Assembly (NCBI GenBank): GCA_030142905.1
Contig: JASJOG010000065.1
Span: 990,501 to 1,054,500 of the forward strand
Reading direction: 5' to 3'
DNA: 64,000 nt
Source of the DNA: Heliopora coerulea
Lineage: Eukaryota; Cnidaria; Anthozoa; Scleralcyonacea; Helioporidae
Positions 12,301 to 21,128 of this stretch are shown piece after piece. The notes under the pieces are model-generated. The model did no database searches. It was not told the origin of the DNA and saw only the letters and a list, made by a program, of their open reading frames with translations. Position numbers and translations under genes: made by a program. Every line of letters starts with the position of its first letter. Position 1 is the stretch's first letter.

Positions 12301-14667
12301 ACTTACAAGGAAGGGTCTGTTAGAAACGTCTGATAGAAAGGGGCATTTATTGGAAAAGGGACATTTTACAGAGATTTAAGACAGATACTCTATTAATACA
12401 AATAGGCGTTTACTTCAGTTGTTTTCCATCAGTCTTATGATCAGAAAATGTTCATCTTTGTACAGTTTCTGTTTCATCTTCCTGACAGTAAATAATAAAA
12501 GATCTATCTGTCTGTCTTATTCTCAATATCACAAACTGAAATATTTTTTAATACGGATTAGACTTATCAAATTCTTTAAAAGTCGAAAGCTGAGATCAGA
12601 AATATTCACAAATTTCAAGCGAAGTTTGTTTGTTCGAGAAGGTTTTGCAATAATATTTTGAGATCGTACAAAGCAGGGGCCAATAGAGACAACTGGTCCC
12701 TGCAAAATCCTTCAGTATGTCTTTTTATATGTTGTTGATCATTACTTTATTGGCAGTATTCAGAAAATTAGTCGGTGCACATGTGAAGTAACACATGAAT
12801 ATTTACCGTTGAAAAGCACATTTGGGTTTTGATTTTTTATTTATTCATTTTCTTCCTTTATCATGAATAGCAGTGGGGTTGGCTTAATGTACTGTATCTT
12901 TCGGTGGGGGTCAAGAAACGCTCCAGCCAAACCCATTTCTGCCACTAAGTTCCGCATATATCCTACAGTCCTACCCCCAAGCGAAAAAATCTTGTGCAAG
13001 GGCATGTTTTACGTCTACAGAAAGGAGTTTATTGGAGGAGTATATTTCATCTTAAAACACGATTAAGTTGGTTTTCTTTGTTCTTTCGAGGGTTTTACCA
13101 TCGAAGAAACCTAAACAGAAATCTAAACAAAAGATTTTAAGAAAAAATCTAAACAAAAGAGCTTTTGAAAAGCTGGCGGGAATTGTATATACAATACCTG
13201 ATATAGCTTTTCAGGTATTGTATAAACAGTCTAAAGGTCTTCCAGAATTGAGTAACTGCATAAGGCTCAGTCACGTGAACTTACTTAACGCAGTTTTCAT
13301 ATGCTCAGAATTTTTAACCTATACGTATTTTACGAGTCTTTAAATTAAGCTTTATTCAAAAGTGAAACAAACGACAAGACATAGAATTGAGTCGAGATAA
13401 AATATTATCGTCGTTAAGGTGGATTTGATCAAAGATATTGCTCACCTCAGTGTTTCAAAAGTGGCTGTTCCAATTGCTCACGGGTTTTGGTTGAATTACA
13501 CTTAAAACTTTACTTCGGCTGCCACATCGAAATTAAAAAGCCTAAAAGGCGAATAGAATTACGTCTCTATAAAACCTTGTTTGCTTTACAAGATATTAAT
13601 AATACTATGCCAATTTTCAAGTTTCAAATATACCCTTACGAAAATTTTCATACATATCAAACTGATATTTCATATGAAAATTGGGTCATTTTCATAATTT
13701 CATATCAAATGAAAATTTCACATGTAAAATTAATTTTCATATGGGAATGTTCCATTTCGTATGTGAAATACATGTTTCGAATCCCAACATTTTATATGCG
13801 CAATTTTGAATTAGTTGGTTTCACATATGAATTAGGCATTTTCATATGTGAAAACGTTTCTCTTTCACATGTGGAATAAAAATTTCACATGCGAAAATGT
13901 TCCAATTCCATATGTTTTTCACAGGTGAGATGACTTGTAAGGGATAATAATACAAAATTGTTTAACGACTGAGCTGGTTTGCCATTAGTTTTAACACTTT
14001 CCCGACTGACGAGGAACTCCACCATTTTACTTTGGCTAACTCTGGACGATACTACTTGTCAAGGAGAGAATTCCAGTCCGGAAAAGCGTTAAAGATTATC
14101 TCCTTAATAACGCACTCTACAATTTTAATTTAGCTAACGCTAGACGATTTTACTTGTCAAAGGGAAAATTGCAGTCCAGAAAAGGGTTAACTTGCATTGT
14201 ATGGCAGATTTGATGACCAAGAAACTTGTTTAGAGCCTGGAAAATTTCTAAACTGTATAACTCTCATTTACTAGATAAACTCGTTCTCTGGCATTAGGAT
14301 GTTAAACATAGATCAACATTGAACTAAATTAGCACTAAATAACGAGTTTTTTACGCTAAAGAAAATTTTGATCCACAGTACAGTAAATATTGGCTTTTAA
14401 AACCTTATGTATAGGATATAATTTTTGCATTTTTTATATTTAGGTGTATGTGATGGCAAATGTTCATCTGGGACCCGCTACATCTCTGAACCTCCTTTTT
14501 ATGAAAGCAGATGCACGTGCTGCCTACCGACGATTGATACCTCAAAAAATATCATCCTGAAATGTGAAGATGGCTCCACAAAACTTCACCGTATAACGGA
14601 AGTCTCTGCTTGTGAATGCAGGAGCTGTGGTGATTCTGCAGCTGCACCTCCCGTATCAAGTAATTAA
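199..14667 (+). CDS. EGF / vWA / cystine-knot secreted matrix protein (3' part of gene)
   Basis: Seven exons join in frame: 199-315, 409-525, 3274-3396, 7683-8264, 8494-9072, 10434-10511 and 14444-14667. They encode about 605 residues ending in TAA. Domain order is three EGF modules, two vWA domains, then a C-terminal cystine knot (CTCK). Both vWA domains have the DxSxS, Thr and TDG parts of a metal-ion-dependent adhesion site and are bracketed by Cys. All readable junctions are phase 1, so each module is a swappable unit. No transmembrane segment is seen. CTCK domains are known to mediate disulfide dimerisation in mucins and VWF, so I infer a secreted, oligomeric extracellular-matrix protein, like matrilins in its EGF/vWA content but with a CTCK instead of a coiled coil. 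The start and signal peptide lie upstream of the window. A possible polyadenylation signal is at 14943. The exact family name is not known to me. Confidence 0.85.
409..525 (+). CDS. EGF-like exon 2
   Basis: The acceptor AG is at 407-408 and the donor GTATGA at 526; the exon is 117 bp, phase 1-1, the same length as the previous one. The translation starts DNNECGEMPCGENAQC and has six cysteines in EGF spacing, with the usual PGSF and GYSGDGF blocks. It is too short and too open at its ends to be found by an ORF search alone. The intron before it is only 93 bp. Confidence 0.85.
526..3273 (+). other. Intron between EGF exons 2 and 3
   Basis: A 2.75-kb intron. I see no further EGF exon here. It holds a composite inverted-repeat element (2022-2957) with a strong internal hairpin and a run of TTAGGG-like motifs. 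The stretch 526-2000 shows nothing recognisable. Confidence 0.6.
2022..2957. mobile_element. MITE-like element with internal hairpin
   Basis: The left end reads TCTGGTGTTCACTAGCGACA and the right end is its imperfect reverse complement (TGTCACTAGTGAAAACCAGG at about 2935-2955). Inside are an almost perfect hairpin with arms of about 50 bp (2486-2597, centre near 2541) and TTAGGG-like repeats (2656-2696). No coding capacity is seen. A related sequence with the same TATGCTTATGCTTATG string lies at 55834-56014. Exact ends and target duplication are uncertain. Confidence 0.5.
3274..3396 (+). CDS. EGF-like exon 3 (calcium-binding type)
   Basis: The acceptor AG is at 3272-3273 and the donor GTAAGT at 3397; 123 bp, phase 1-1. 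The translation begins DINECESEVSKCDPNAKC and closes GYNGNGLECSG. The DINEC start marks a calcium-binding EGF. It is the last EGF module before the vWA domains. Confidence 0.85.
4103..4175 (+). repeat. tRNA-like SINE head
   Basis: A cloverleaf can be drawn. The acceptor stem GTCTTTG pairs with CAGGGAC (two G-U pairs), and the D stem GCTC pairs with GAGC. The anticodon loop is CCGGCGA and the T loop TTCGATT. The usual U33 is C, and the anticodon and T stems each have a mismatch, so a working tRNA is unlikely. Inverted AATACGTACGCT-like strings flank it at about 4007 and 4203, which suggests it lies inside a repeat. Confidence 0.55.
5981..6052 (+). repeat. Copy of the sequence upstream of EGF exon 1
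   Basis: This stretch matches 101-172 at roughly 80% by eye, for example TGACGTCAT followed by ATGTTTC, TATCACA and a conserved ACTCAA. The matching part of the first copy is the intron just before EGF exon 1, but no EGF exon follows here. Confidence 0.6.
6585..7042. mobile_element. Fold-back MITE, about 460 bp
   Basis: An imperfect palindrome with arms of about 215 bp around a centre near 6813. The outer ends read TACGTAATG and CATTACGT, and matching blocks (CACCTTTTGCTGTTCATTAC, AACGCCAACCTCAA, CAAAGGGCATTC) recur in reverse complement on the other arm. There is no coding potential. It touches the next element at 7041. Confidence 0.75.
7041..7239. mobile_element. Short MITE with terminal repeats of about 40 bp
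   Basis: The left end TGAGGGGCCATTTACACGAT matches the reverse complement of the right end (ATCGTGTAAATGGGCCCTCA). The repeat continues through GTCGTATAC. About 200 bp in all, non-coding. Its position directly on the end of the preceding fold-back suggests insertion at or near that element's terminus. Confidence 0.75.
7353..7585 (+). repeat. Tandem duplication, unit about 117 bp
   Basis: Two adjacent copies share the blocks ATCTGTC, GGTGTTGGA, CATCGTTTGCA, GCATCGCCCCTGA and TTTTAACCAGATTC in the same order. Together they make a 107-aa minus-strand ORF, which I regard as incidental. Confidence 0.65.
7683..8264 (+). CDS. von Willebrand A domain exon 1
   Basis: The 582-bp exon has acceptor AG at 7681-7682 after a T-rich tract and donor GTAAGC at 8265; phase 1-1. 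It encodes a complete vWA fold of about 194 residues. The entry Cys is in NICSYPMD, the MIDAS DTSAS lies on strand 1, the Thr is in GGETRIDKAL, the Asp in IIMTDGQQ, and the exit Cys in SLCQ. All metal-coordinating positions are present, so it can probably bind ligand through Mg2+. It most resembles matrilin or collagen-VI type A domains. Confidence 0.9.
8494..9072 (+). CDS. von Willebrand A domain exon 2
   Basis: The 579-bp exon has acceptor AG at 8492-8493 and donor GTACGT at 9073; phase 1-1. It encodes a second full vWA domain: DC at the start, MIDAS DSSAS, GGKTRLDKAL, FILTDGTQ and closing RLCKDYG. It is clearly related to exon 1 (shared KGGxTRxDKAL and APLRxxGVxIVxI blocks), which points to tandem exon duplication. 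The 229-bp intron between them holds no other feature. Confidence 0.9.
9073..10433 (+). other. Intron between vWA 2 and cystine-knot exon 1
   Basis: A 1.36-kb intron. I see no exon, RNA gene or clear mobile element in it; the small ORFs are not conserved-looking. Confidence 0.5.
10434..10511 (+). CDS. C-terminal cystine-knot exon 1
   Basis: A 78-bp micro-exon with acceptor AG at 10432-10433 and donor GTAAGT at 10512; phase 1-1. It encodes DRSCSVGSQFVDISIGGCES and a few more residues, which is the start of a CTCK domain with its first two cysteines. It is assigned because it joins in phase to the exon at 14444, which completes the motif. Confidence 0.75.
10578..11073. mobile_element. MITE with imperfect terminal inverted repeats
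   Basis: The left terminus ACTGCAGTTTAGTGGACCTA matches the reverse complement of the right terminus (GATGGGTGCGCTAAACTGTA) with some mismatches. The match extends through a CTGGTCTTT block. It is non-coding and has TTAGGG-like motifs at about 10775-10800. Confidence 0.6.
11128..11166 (-). ncRNA. Hammerhead-ribozyme-like motif (minus strand)
   Basis: Read on the minus strand, CTGAAGA is followed by a possible stem II (AGAA...TTCT) and then GAAACATGTCG. This matches the hammerhead layout CUGANGA, stem II, GAAA, a minimal helix III and GUC. The core has CUGAAGA where CUGAUGA is usual; that position is variable in known hammerheads. Minimal helix-III hammerheads are known in Penelope-like elements. 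Activity is not shown. Confidence 0.4.
11345..11388 (+). ncRNA. Second hammerhead-like motif, inverted relative to 11128
   Basis: The plus strand reads CTGAGTAAGAACG, TTGTGTATATA, CGTCTGAAACATGTCG. It aligns well with the motif at 11128-11166 in the opposite orientation. The core is more degenerate (CUGAGUA), so it is probably an inactive relative. The two motifs bracket a stretch of about 180 bp. Confidence 0.35.
11581..11621 (-). ncRNA. Degenerate hammerhead-like hairpin
   Basis: On the minus strand GTGATGA is followed by the perfect stem CGACTTT/AAAGTCG with loop GAAAT, then AAATATCAC. Stem II and the GAAA are present, but the C of CUGAUGA is G, so I expect no cleavage. A sister sequence is at 48569-48606. 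Confidence 0.35.
13421..13605 (+). repeat. Direct repeat copy A (partner at 15411)
   Basis: Shares AAAGATATTGCTCACCT, GTGGCTGTT, TGAATTACA and AAAACTTTACTTCGG with 15411-15603, in the same order and orientation. The family is unknown and non-coding. Confidence 0.65.
13630..13925. repeat. Cluster of TTTCATATG / TTTCACATG strings
   Basis: Many near-copies of TTCATATG, TTTCACATGTGAAA and ATATGAAA follow each other in both orientations, giving many short hairpins. A looser version lies at about 50515-50720. Function unknown. Confidence 0.5.
13993..14189 (+). repeat. Local tandem duplication, unit about 100 bp
   Basis: Two copies share ATTTTA, TTTRGCTAAC, ACTTGTCAA and CAGTCC(G/A)GAAAAG. A related single copy lies near 42000-42105. 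Probably part of a dispersed repeat. Confidence 0.5.
14444..14667 (+). CDS. C-terminal cystine-knot exon 2 and stop
   Basis: The acceptor AG is at 14442-14443 and the stop TAA at 14665-14667. The exon encodes GVCDGKCSSGTRYISEPPF, then RCTCCLP, KCEDGST and CECRSC, the CTCK signature C-x-G-x-C, CxCC, C-x-D-G-S and CxCxxC. The chain ends in a short Ser/Ala/Pro tail. The family is known to form disulfide-linked dimers through the extra Cys near CTCC. Together with the exon at 10434 the domain is complete. Confidence 0.85.
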
Positions 14668-15410
14668 AAATAAGTTGTGAGACTTTCATAATATTTTAAA
14701 CTTTTTTGATGGTGCAAGTGCTTATCAAGAAGATATTAATTTCAAATGATATGAATTATAGTAATAACGCATCACTCTAGTACATTGTCTTCTGCAAGCG
14801 AATCATTAAACAAAGCTTGATTCAAATTTGACGAATCTCGAAGTTTGTCCTAATTTTGATCTTAAGTATGATAACTACACCTAAACAGCTTTCACTCAAC
14901 TGGATTCCATGCCGCTTAACAGCGACGGGAATAGATTTTACCAATAAACGAAATACTATGGATGGCTTTTGGTAATAAAATTTATGTAATTAGTATCATC
15001 TCAAGCTGGCACTCGAGAAGTGGTACATGGTTGTACAGCATGGATTTTGATTCAGTTCTAAACTTCGGTTCAGTTTTCTTTGAACCGGTTCAACTCTTTT
15101 TCCTTTTTTATATTTTTTACGAAGTTTAATAAATTTGAATGGGAATCAATTTGTATAATTAAGTTATCACTCTCATGCAGTGTTCACTGTAATGTTGTAC
15201 TGATCACAGTTCGCCTCAGTTGGGAGGTTACATCATTTTCGACCAAATAATGCGAGTGACGTAATTATCTAAATCCATATATCACCAAATAGTAAGGTCT
15301 TTACGACGGTAGATTAGTTTCATTGATGTACATGAACCAAATATGTACCAAATTGTCTCTCTTGATATATTAATCAATTATTTTTTAAACGATATCTACT
15401 GTAGTTTGGG

Positions 15411-15603
15411 CAGATTTGGTCAAAGATATTGCTCACCTTCATTGTTTCACGTGTGGCTGTTTCCATTGCTCAGGAGTTTTGATTGAATTACATTTAAAAC
15501 TTTACTTCGGTTTACACATCCAAATCAAATAACCTAAAAAGCGAAGAAAATTTCAGTTCTGTCAGAGCTTGTTCGGTTTATAAGATATTAATAATTATTA
15601 TGC
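15411..15603 (+). repeat. Direct repeat copy B (partner at 13421)
   Basis: Same block order as 13421-13605. The two copies sit about 2 kb apart on either side of the matrix gene's last exon, so unequal exchange between them could delete it. Confidence 0.6.
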
Positions 15604-16369
15604 GGATTACGTTGACGTTTCCAGTACAATAACAGATTTAACTAAAACGGACTTTGAGCTTCGTCAACAAGCATAGCTCTCTGCTTAATACTTTTACGAG
15701 AATACAAGAAATTCACTTTAGTTATACCTCTGATACAAAATTCGCCTCGGTTGGGATACATCATTCGGACCAATTAATACGAATAATGAGAATATCCAAA
15801 ATTCATATCTGACCAATTATATATACAATTATATAACTTATAATATATTAACAAATTATTTTTTATTAACATTCACACGTTGGAAGGAACATGTAAATGT
15901 TAGGACAGCCATTCACACCCTGTTTGATTCCATATCATATTACATGTTGCATGTGGGTTGTAGGAAGTAATGAAATTTATATCAACATATTTATTTTATA
16001 TTTATATTAACATTGAGTTAGAGCAAAATCGACTCTCATTTGGTTCGATTAAGTGGCTGTGTACTTCTGGTATTAAGGCATTTATTTCACGAATATTACG
16101 TTTAACAACCAAGTCCAAACACCGACATCGGCCACGCCTATTGCCGTCAAATATCTAGTCATAAAAAAATTGAACCGAATATTCGAAAATGTAAAATAAG
16201 AAGTTAGATAGCCCTAGCGTAGGTTGGAGTTAGACAGACGTAATGAACTACTGTAACGGTACGGCCTCTCGTTTTGACGAGTGAAATCGTTGGACGTTAG
16301 CCAGGGTAAAATAACAAAAGACTGATCTTGGCGTGAAAGGCTAATTGGTTCAAATTTCTAAAAATAGTG

Positions 16370-16700
16370 TGATACATTTTCGGCCACTCAGAAAGATACG
16401 ACATTTTTAGATGTAAAGATACGATATTTTACATGTAAAGATATTGGTTTAACAATCCAATGAAAAGCCGTGTAGGATATTTTATTAGATCAATCAGATT
16501 CAATGTTTTATAATTCGTATCTCAGTGGCGGTTTGTTGATTTCAGTTTGTTTGCCGGACGTTCGTTTTCTGCGAACACAACGAGCTTTTCCGAGAGAAAA
16601 ACCAGACAAAAACTTTCCAGATGGCTGGTCTTCATTTTAGACTGTACCTTAGTGCTTATGGAATAAACAAAATAATACATGAGCGTTTGGCAATATGAAA
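16370..16700 (+). repeat. Dispersed repeat copy 1 (partner at 50110)
   Basis: Shares long blocks with 50110-50450, such as CAATCCAATGAAAAGCC, TTTGTTGATTTCAGTTTGTT, TGCCGGACGTTC and AACCAGACAAAAACTTTCCA. Identity is high by eye over about 270 bp. There is no recognised protein and the family is unknown. Confidence 0.75.
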
Positions 16701-17750
16701 TTTTTCTTCTCGTGTTCAATTTGATCTGCCATTCGTGGCTGATCAAACTGAACACGAGAAGATAAATTCCGTTCCTCCACGAGCCTATGTATTATAATTT
16801 ATTGTGTATATGAGTGTGATGTCAATGCTGCAGTTGTCTTGGACTCCTAGGTTAGTTTTTAACGCAGTAAACACACTGTTAATGGCAAGTAAATGAGCGA
16901 CGGGCACAGAGGATTCTCTGGTAGACTAAACTTTGAGATGTTTTAAGCTCGGCCACGCTACACAAATGGGTAATCACACAAAAATATATAAAACAGGGTG
17001 ATGTGAAGAAAAGAATGAAGAAATACTGGACAATGAAAGCGCAGCGTTGTTAGACGGAAGGCCTGTTGAAATTTGGAGAGAGATTTTAGTAAAAAATTAA
17101 TCCAACGTCAATTGAGCTGCTGATCATTGAACTGGTTCGAGAAAATTAAACTGGAGTGAATGTAGTAGCGCATGGTCTCATTCTTCTTCGATCACTGGCA
17201 AGATGATCCAGCCATTAAGCTATGAGAACTCCGATTCTACAGCGAAGGTTGGTAACGAGTACTGGTTCTTAATGATGTCATGACACACGCACTGCTAAGT
17301 CTGGAAGTCCCAATACGTCAACTATGTATTTAGCATAAATGATTGGATTCAATTTAAAATACGTTTGTTAGTATTCTGGTTCCCCAAAGTACTGTATACT
17401 TCTTAGAAATTTAAATTTTCCTTGTTATGATACTGTTTCAGGTTGAGACTTCTCTAAAGACAGCTACGGAATTTTCTACTTTACTTTATATGGCGTGAGT
17501 GTGATCTTCAAATAAATTCTTGATAAGCCACTTTGTTTCTACGAAAACAATTTGGATGTGATCTTGTTTGTCAAGGTCCATGACCAGGTTGAAAGGTTCA
17601 GGTGGTGCTGTATGATAATGTACAGTAGTTCAAGGACGTACCAATTAATAAATGACAGTATGAGGGTAAAAGTCGTTTATATTCCTATAGTATGCGTCGA
17701 ATGATAAGCGATAGATCAGTTCTTTTCCCCTTCCTCTTTTCGTTTTATTA

Positions 17751-18127
17751 TGAAACGAAAACTTCACAATTAACCTACACTGCCGAACTCAATTGAAAAA
17801 GTTAATTCAAGCGCGATTTGAACTCGCACCTTCGGGATACCGGTCCGCTGCTCGGCAATCCTGCATTTTAGCGTCGGATTGGATTTGGGAAATAAAATAG
17901 TGTCGGATTCAAACATATTAGAGTGAGGGTTAGGGTTAGGGTTTGTTAGGGTTAGGGTTATATATAAAATGAATCCGGCGCTATTAAAATGAATCTGGCG
18001 CTCTTCATAAAATGAATCCGACGCTATTTTATTTCCCAAATCCAATCCGACGCTAAAATACAGGATTGCCCCGCTGCTCTACCTGTTGAGTAGTGTAGGT
18101 TAATTGTGAAGTTTTCGTTTCATAATA
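17751..18127 (-). mobile_element. tRNA-derived SINE (minus), split by a MITE
   Basis: On the minus strand the A-box region CTCAACAGGTAGAGCAGC (18074-18091) and the T-arm region GGTGCGAGTTCAAATC (near 17814-17830) belong to one tRNA-like unit that was split at 17854. The outer ends TATGAAACGAAAACTTCACA and its reverse complement give the unit inverted termini. A second, uninterrupted copy lies at 18250 in the opposite orientation. Confidence 0.65.
17854..18070. mobile_element. 217-bp MITE with perfect 9-bp target duplication
   Basis: The termini are GGCAATCCTG and CAGGATTGCC. The arms continue as inverted repeats through TTTTAGCGTCGGATTGGATT and GGGAAATAAAAT. The flanks are identical 9-mers, CCGCTGCTC at 17845-17853 and 18071-18079. 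The core carries several TTAGGG units (17925-17961). A 9-bp duplication is typical of Mutator-like elements, so this is inferred to be a non-autonomous MULE. Confidence 0.8.
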
Positions 18128-18249
18128 CCGGAGGATGATTCTGAAATAGAATTGTAACACTGCACATCCATCCTCATGGATGGCGTTAGGTTGTCGCGAC
18201 AATATCCCGTGCACTTAAATTGGATAAAAACTCGCCTCCAATTCCTGTG

Positions 18250-18320
18250 GACTTGATAGCTCAACAGCTAGAGCGGCGGACCGGTATCCCGAAGGTGCGA
18301 GTTCAAATCCCGCTCGAGTC
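18250..18320 (+). repeat. tRNA-like SINE head
   Basis: The acceptor stem GACTTGA pairs with TCGAGTC, the D stem is GCTC/GAGC, the anticodon loop CCGGTAT and the T loop TTCAAAT. The anticodon stem is poor and U33 is C, so it is not a working tRNA. The downstream sequence CAACTTTTTCAGTTGAC and the CGTTTCATA tail match the neighbouring SINE copy. Confidence 0.55.
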
Positions 18321-18746
18321 AACTTTTTCAGTTGACTTCGGCAGTGTAGTTTAATTGTGAAGTTTTCGTTTCATAAAGATGATTGCAGTGATGCAATGAT
18401 GATCATTGTCTGTGGCCAAAATAACATCCTGCTCAGAGATATACTATAAAGATATTGACTTGTGCATCAATTTTTTTGAAAAGAATTGTGTTATTTATGA
18501 ATAGGTATTATCTTAAAATCTCGCTTAAAACTGAACTACTCCCCAAATGATAGAAATCGCATTTCAGATACCTAGGAATTCAAAATTTCCCAGGAGGCAT
18601 GTCCCTGAATCCCTTAGAATTTTCTCGCGCCTCTAGCAGTCCTCTTCACACCCCCGTTTATAAAATCCTGGATCCGCCCCTGGGTAAAATCAAATAGTCT
18701 GATACGATCCGAAAAAGAGTGGTACTAAACCTGTTGGGTCTTTGGG

Positions 18747-19021
18747 ATCATAGACGTAGGAAGCGGGGGAGTATGGGAGCACCTTCCCGCTAATAAAAGA
18801 AGTGGGGCCGTACCCTCAAACACAGTCGCTCTTCTTTATAATATGATTTTTATTACATTTATATTATCTTTATATGTTTTTGTTAAATTGTTCTCAAAAT
18901 GCAGGAAATTGTGCTTCAAAGCCTCAGCATATAAAAGATTCCCCTAGAGTGTGCATGCCCCTGGACTCCCTTTACAGGTGGGTTGTCCCCCCCCAATATT
19001 TCGTTAGTTCCTATGCCTCTG
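18747..19021. mobile_element. MITE with GTAGGAAG / G-run termini, copy 1
   Basis: The left end ATAGACGTAGGAAGCGGGGG and the right end (CCCCCCCC...TTAGTTCCTATGCCTCT) are imperfect inverted repeats. A second member of the family, AGAGGCGTAGGAAGTGGGGG, is at 49689-49971. Non-coding. Confidence 0.55.
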
Positions 19022-21128
19022 CTTGGGATTATTTCAAGGGAGCAATAATTTTTGTTGGCTTGATGAAATATCAGCATTATGAGGCAAGTGCCATTTAGTA
19101 CAAGATTATGCAGTCAGGCACCAATCAACAATGACATTACTAATGGTACAAGCATGACCTAAGGTGATTTTACAATATTTGGGAATTTTTTAGGACTAAC
19201 TTGTGGAATTTTGAAGCTTCCACATGGTTACAATGGGCAAAACCCATCAGTACAAAAGCTTGAGATTGTGCATGATCATATCTGTAGCTAGATGCATTAA
19301 TATCTGATGATTTGGAGGAGTCACTAAGGATAGAAGGAGGCAAGGGTGTGTGCAGTGAATTATTGGGTCACAAAGTGCCAGGTAATTGGAAAGACTTTCT
19401 CCATGATTCAAATAAGTACAGTAGAAGGACCTATTTATTGCCTTGTACAAAGAAAGCTTTGTTCACACATGTGTGGTGCCCATTAGCAGCCCAATGGTAA
19501 AAGAAATCTGGAGGAAGTGACACTTGACTGGTGGACATTCATGGTACCTAGAGCAAATGTCCCCACCTGCTTTTCATTGTAGTTGTGATCCCATTATTGG
19601 CAGCCATCATGGTATTTTCCAAACCTCATTATTGATGGCTTCAGTAATTAGGCTTTCTTCACAATGTACTTGTGAATAATTTTGTCAACCCCATTTGACT
19701 GTATTGTGGTGTCCAGGCTCTCTTCCAGTTTACTCAATGTGTAAGCCTGAAACTACCTTTGCCTACCAGCTTTGTATGCTTGAAAACCACTAATAATTGA
19801 CAATTAAAAATAGACAAAAGAAAAAATAGATGATAAAAAGAATTTAATATCAAATGAAGCAATTCATTTCACCTTCTCCTTTTTTCTCCCACTTACTATT
19901 AATCTATTAATTAATTAATTAATTAATTAATAAGTAAATAAATAAATAAATAAACAAACAAACAAATAAACTAACACATATATTTCTCTGAAAACATGTA
20001 TCAGGATGCCTTAAAGATGGTTTGTAACATATAGCATCAGACACCCTTCTTCCTGCTTGGCCAATTTGCAAACCCTTTAATAAAAGTCATTAAGTTTTTG
20101 TGCATTATTAAAAAATCCAAGAATGTTTTTTGTGTTCCCTTGAGAGTTTTATGAGTCAATACTCAGCCACACAGTCCAGATGCAGCCTGAAAGTTGATCA
20201 CCCCTGCTTGACTAGACTATTAAAGTACAGGAATTCAAGAAATCTCTACTAAAGACATATCATTATCAACATCATTCTACATATAGCTGCATAGAATTTT
20301 GTCTTTTGGAATAGACATTGTGCCAAAGACCAACAATCAGTGGCATTACTTAATCATTTTGATTGGGGCTATCAACCTTAGTTCACCCAAATTCTCTGCT
20401 TCCCCCAAAATTACCCCAAATCTCTTTTCTTGTGGATTCAGATACTATGTTCATCTATCATCAGGCAATCCTTATGGGTCTTATCATTTAACAGTCATCA
20501 AATAACTTAAAAGTTACTGTGGATACCCTTTTTTCTCATTATAATTATTTCTCATGGTCCCTGGGTAGTGCCTTACATAGCAGAAAAACAGGCTAAATTT
20601 TACCCAAATTATACTGTACATCTCAGCTTATTGGTCTGAATTGCTTGAATTTTGTTGTATTCCCTGACCAAGGTGTAGTTGACAGCCTATTTCACCCATT
20701 TCCTATTTAAGACATAATTTTTATAATATTGAATATCAAATATTATAAAGACCATGACTTTCCACAAACATACACTTTGAAGCATTTATAAAATAGCATT
20801 CAAAATGGAAAATACATGTTATTATATGCACCATGATTCTATGAGAACAGCAATGAGAATTTACATTTTCACTGCTATAAAGTTATTTAAATTCTAAAGG
20901 ATATGGAAAACTTTTCTTGTGCTCCTGAGTGTTTGAATGATGTACTTGATGGAAACATGAAAAATGTTTTCTGGTTCCAAAATATCAAATAGTACCCTCC
21001 ATGAAACTCTCATTTATTTAGCAATACCCTTTTGGAAATTTAAGTAGACAGATATATCCCAGAAATTGGTAAGGAAGTTCAATATTTAAATCAGAAAAAC
21101 TGAATAAATCATTGCAAGTTAGTATGCA
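19004..21128. other. CpG-free stretch upstream of MCM9
   Basis: Reading every line, I find no CG dinucleotide in these 2,125 bases, while TG and CA are common. The flanking DNA has CpG at ordinary density. It also holds a simple-repeat run at 19902-19972. No gene or element is recognised in it. The pattern fits long-term germline CpG methylation. Confidence 0.85.
19902..19972. repeat. Simple repeats (ATTA)n, (AATA)n, (AAAC)n
   Basis: TTAATTAATTAATTAA runs into AAATAAATAAATAAAT and then AAACAAACAAAC. Low-complexity microsatellite. Confidence 0.9.

Larger units (their letters stand above)
10512..14443 (+). other. Intron splitting the cystine-knot domain
   Basis: A 3.9-kb intron. Identified contents: a MITE (10578-11073), a small element with hammerhead-like ends (11128-11388), a second hammerhead-like motif (11581-11621), one copy of a 190-bp direct repeat (13421-13605), a cluster of TTTCATATG/TTTCACATG strings (13630-13925) and a local tandem duplication (13993-14189). 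The stretch 11630-13420 shows nothing recognisable. Confidence 0.55.
14668..18746. other. Spacer between the matrix gene and MCM9, first part
   Basis: Starts with the likely 3' UTR of the matrix gene (AATAAA at 14943). It then holds the second copy of the 190-bp direct repeat (15411-15603), one copy of a dispersed repeat (16370-16700) and the SINE/MITE complex at 17751-18377. The stretch 16760-17740 shows nothing recognisable. No gene is supported. Confidence 0.55.

Noticed and set aside
18250..18320. Functional tRNA gene with anticodon GGT
   Set aside because: The anticodon stem is mostly unpaired, U33 is C, and a sister copy in the same repeat is nearby.
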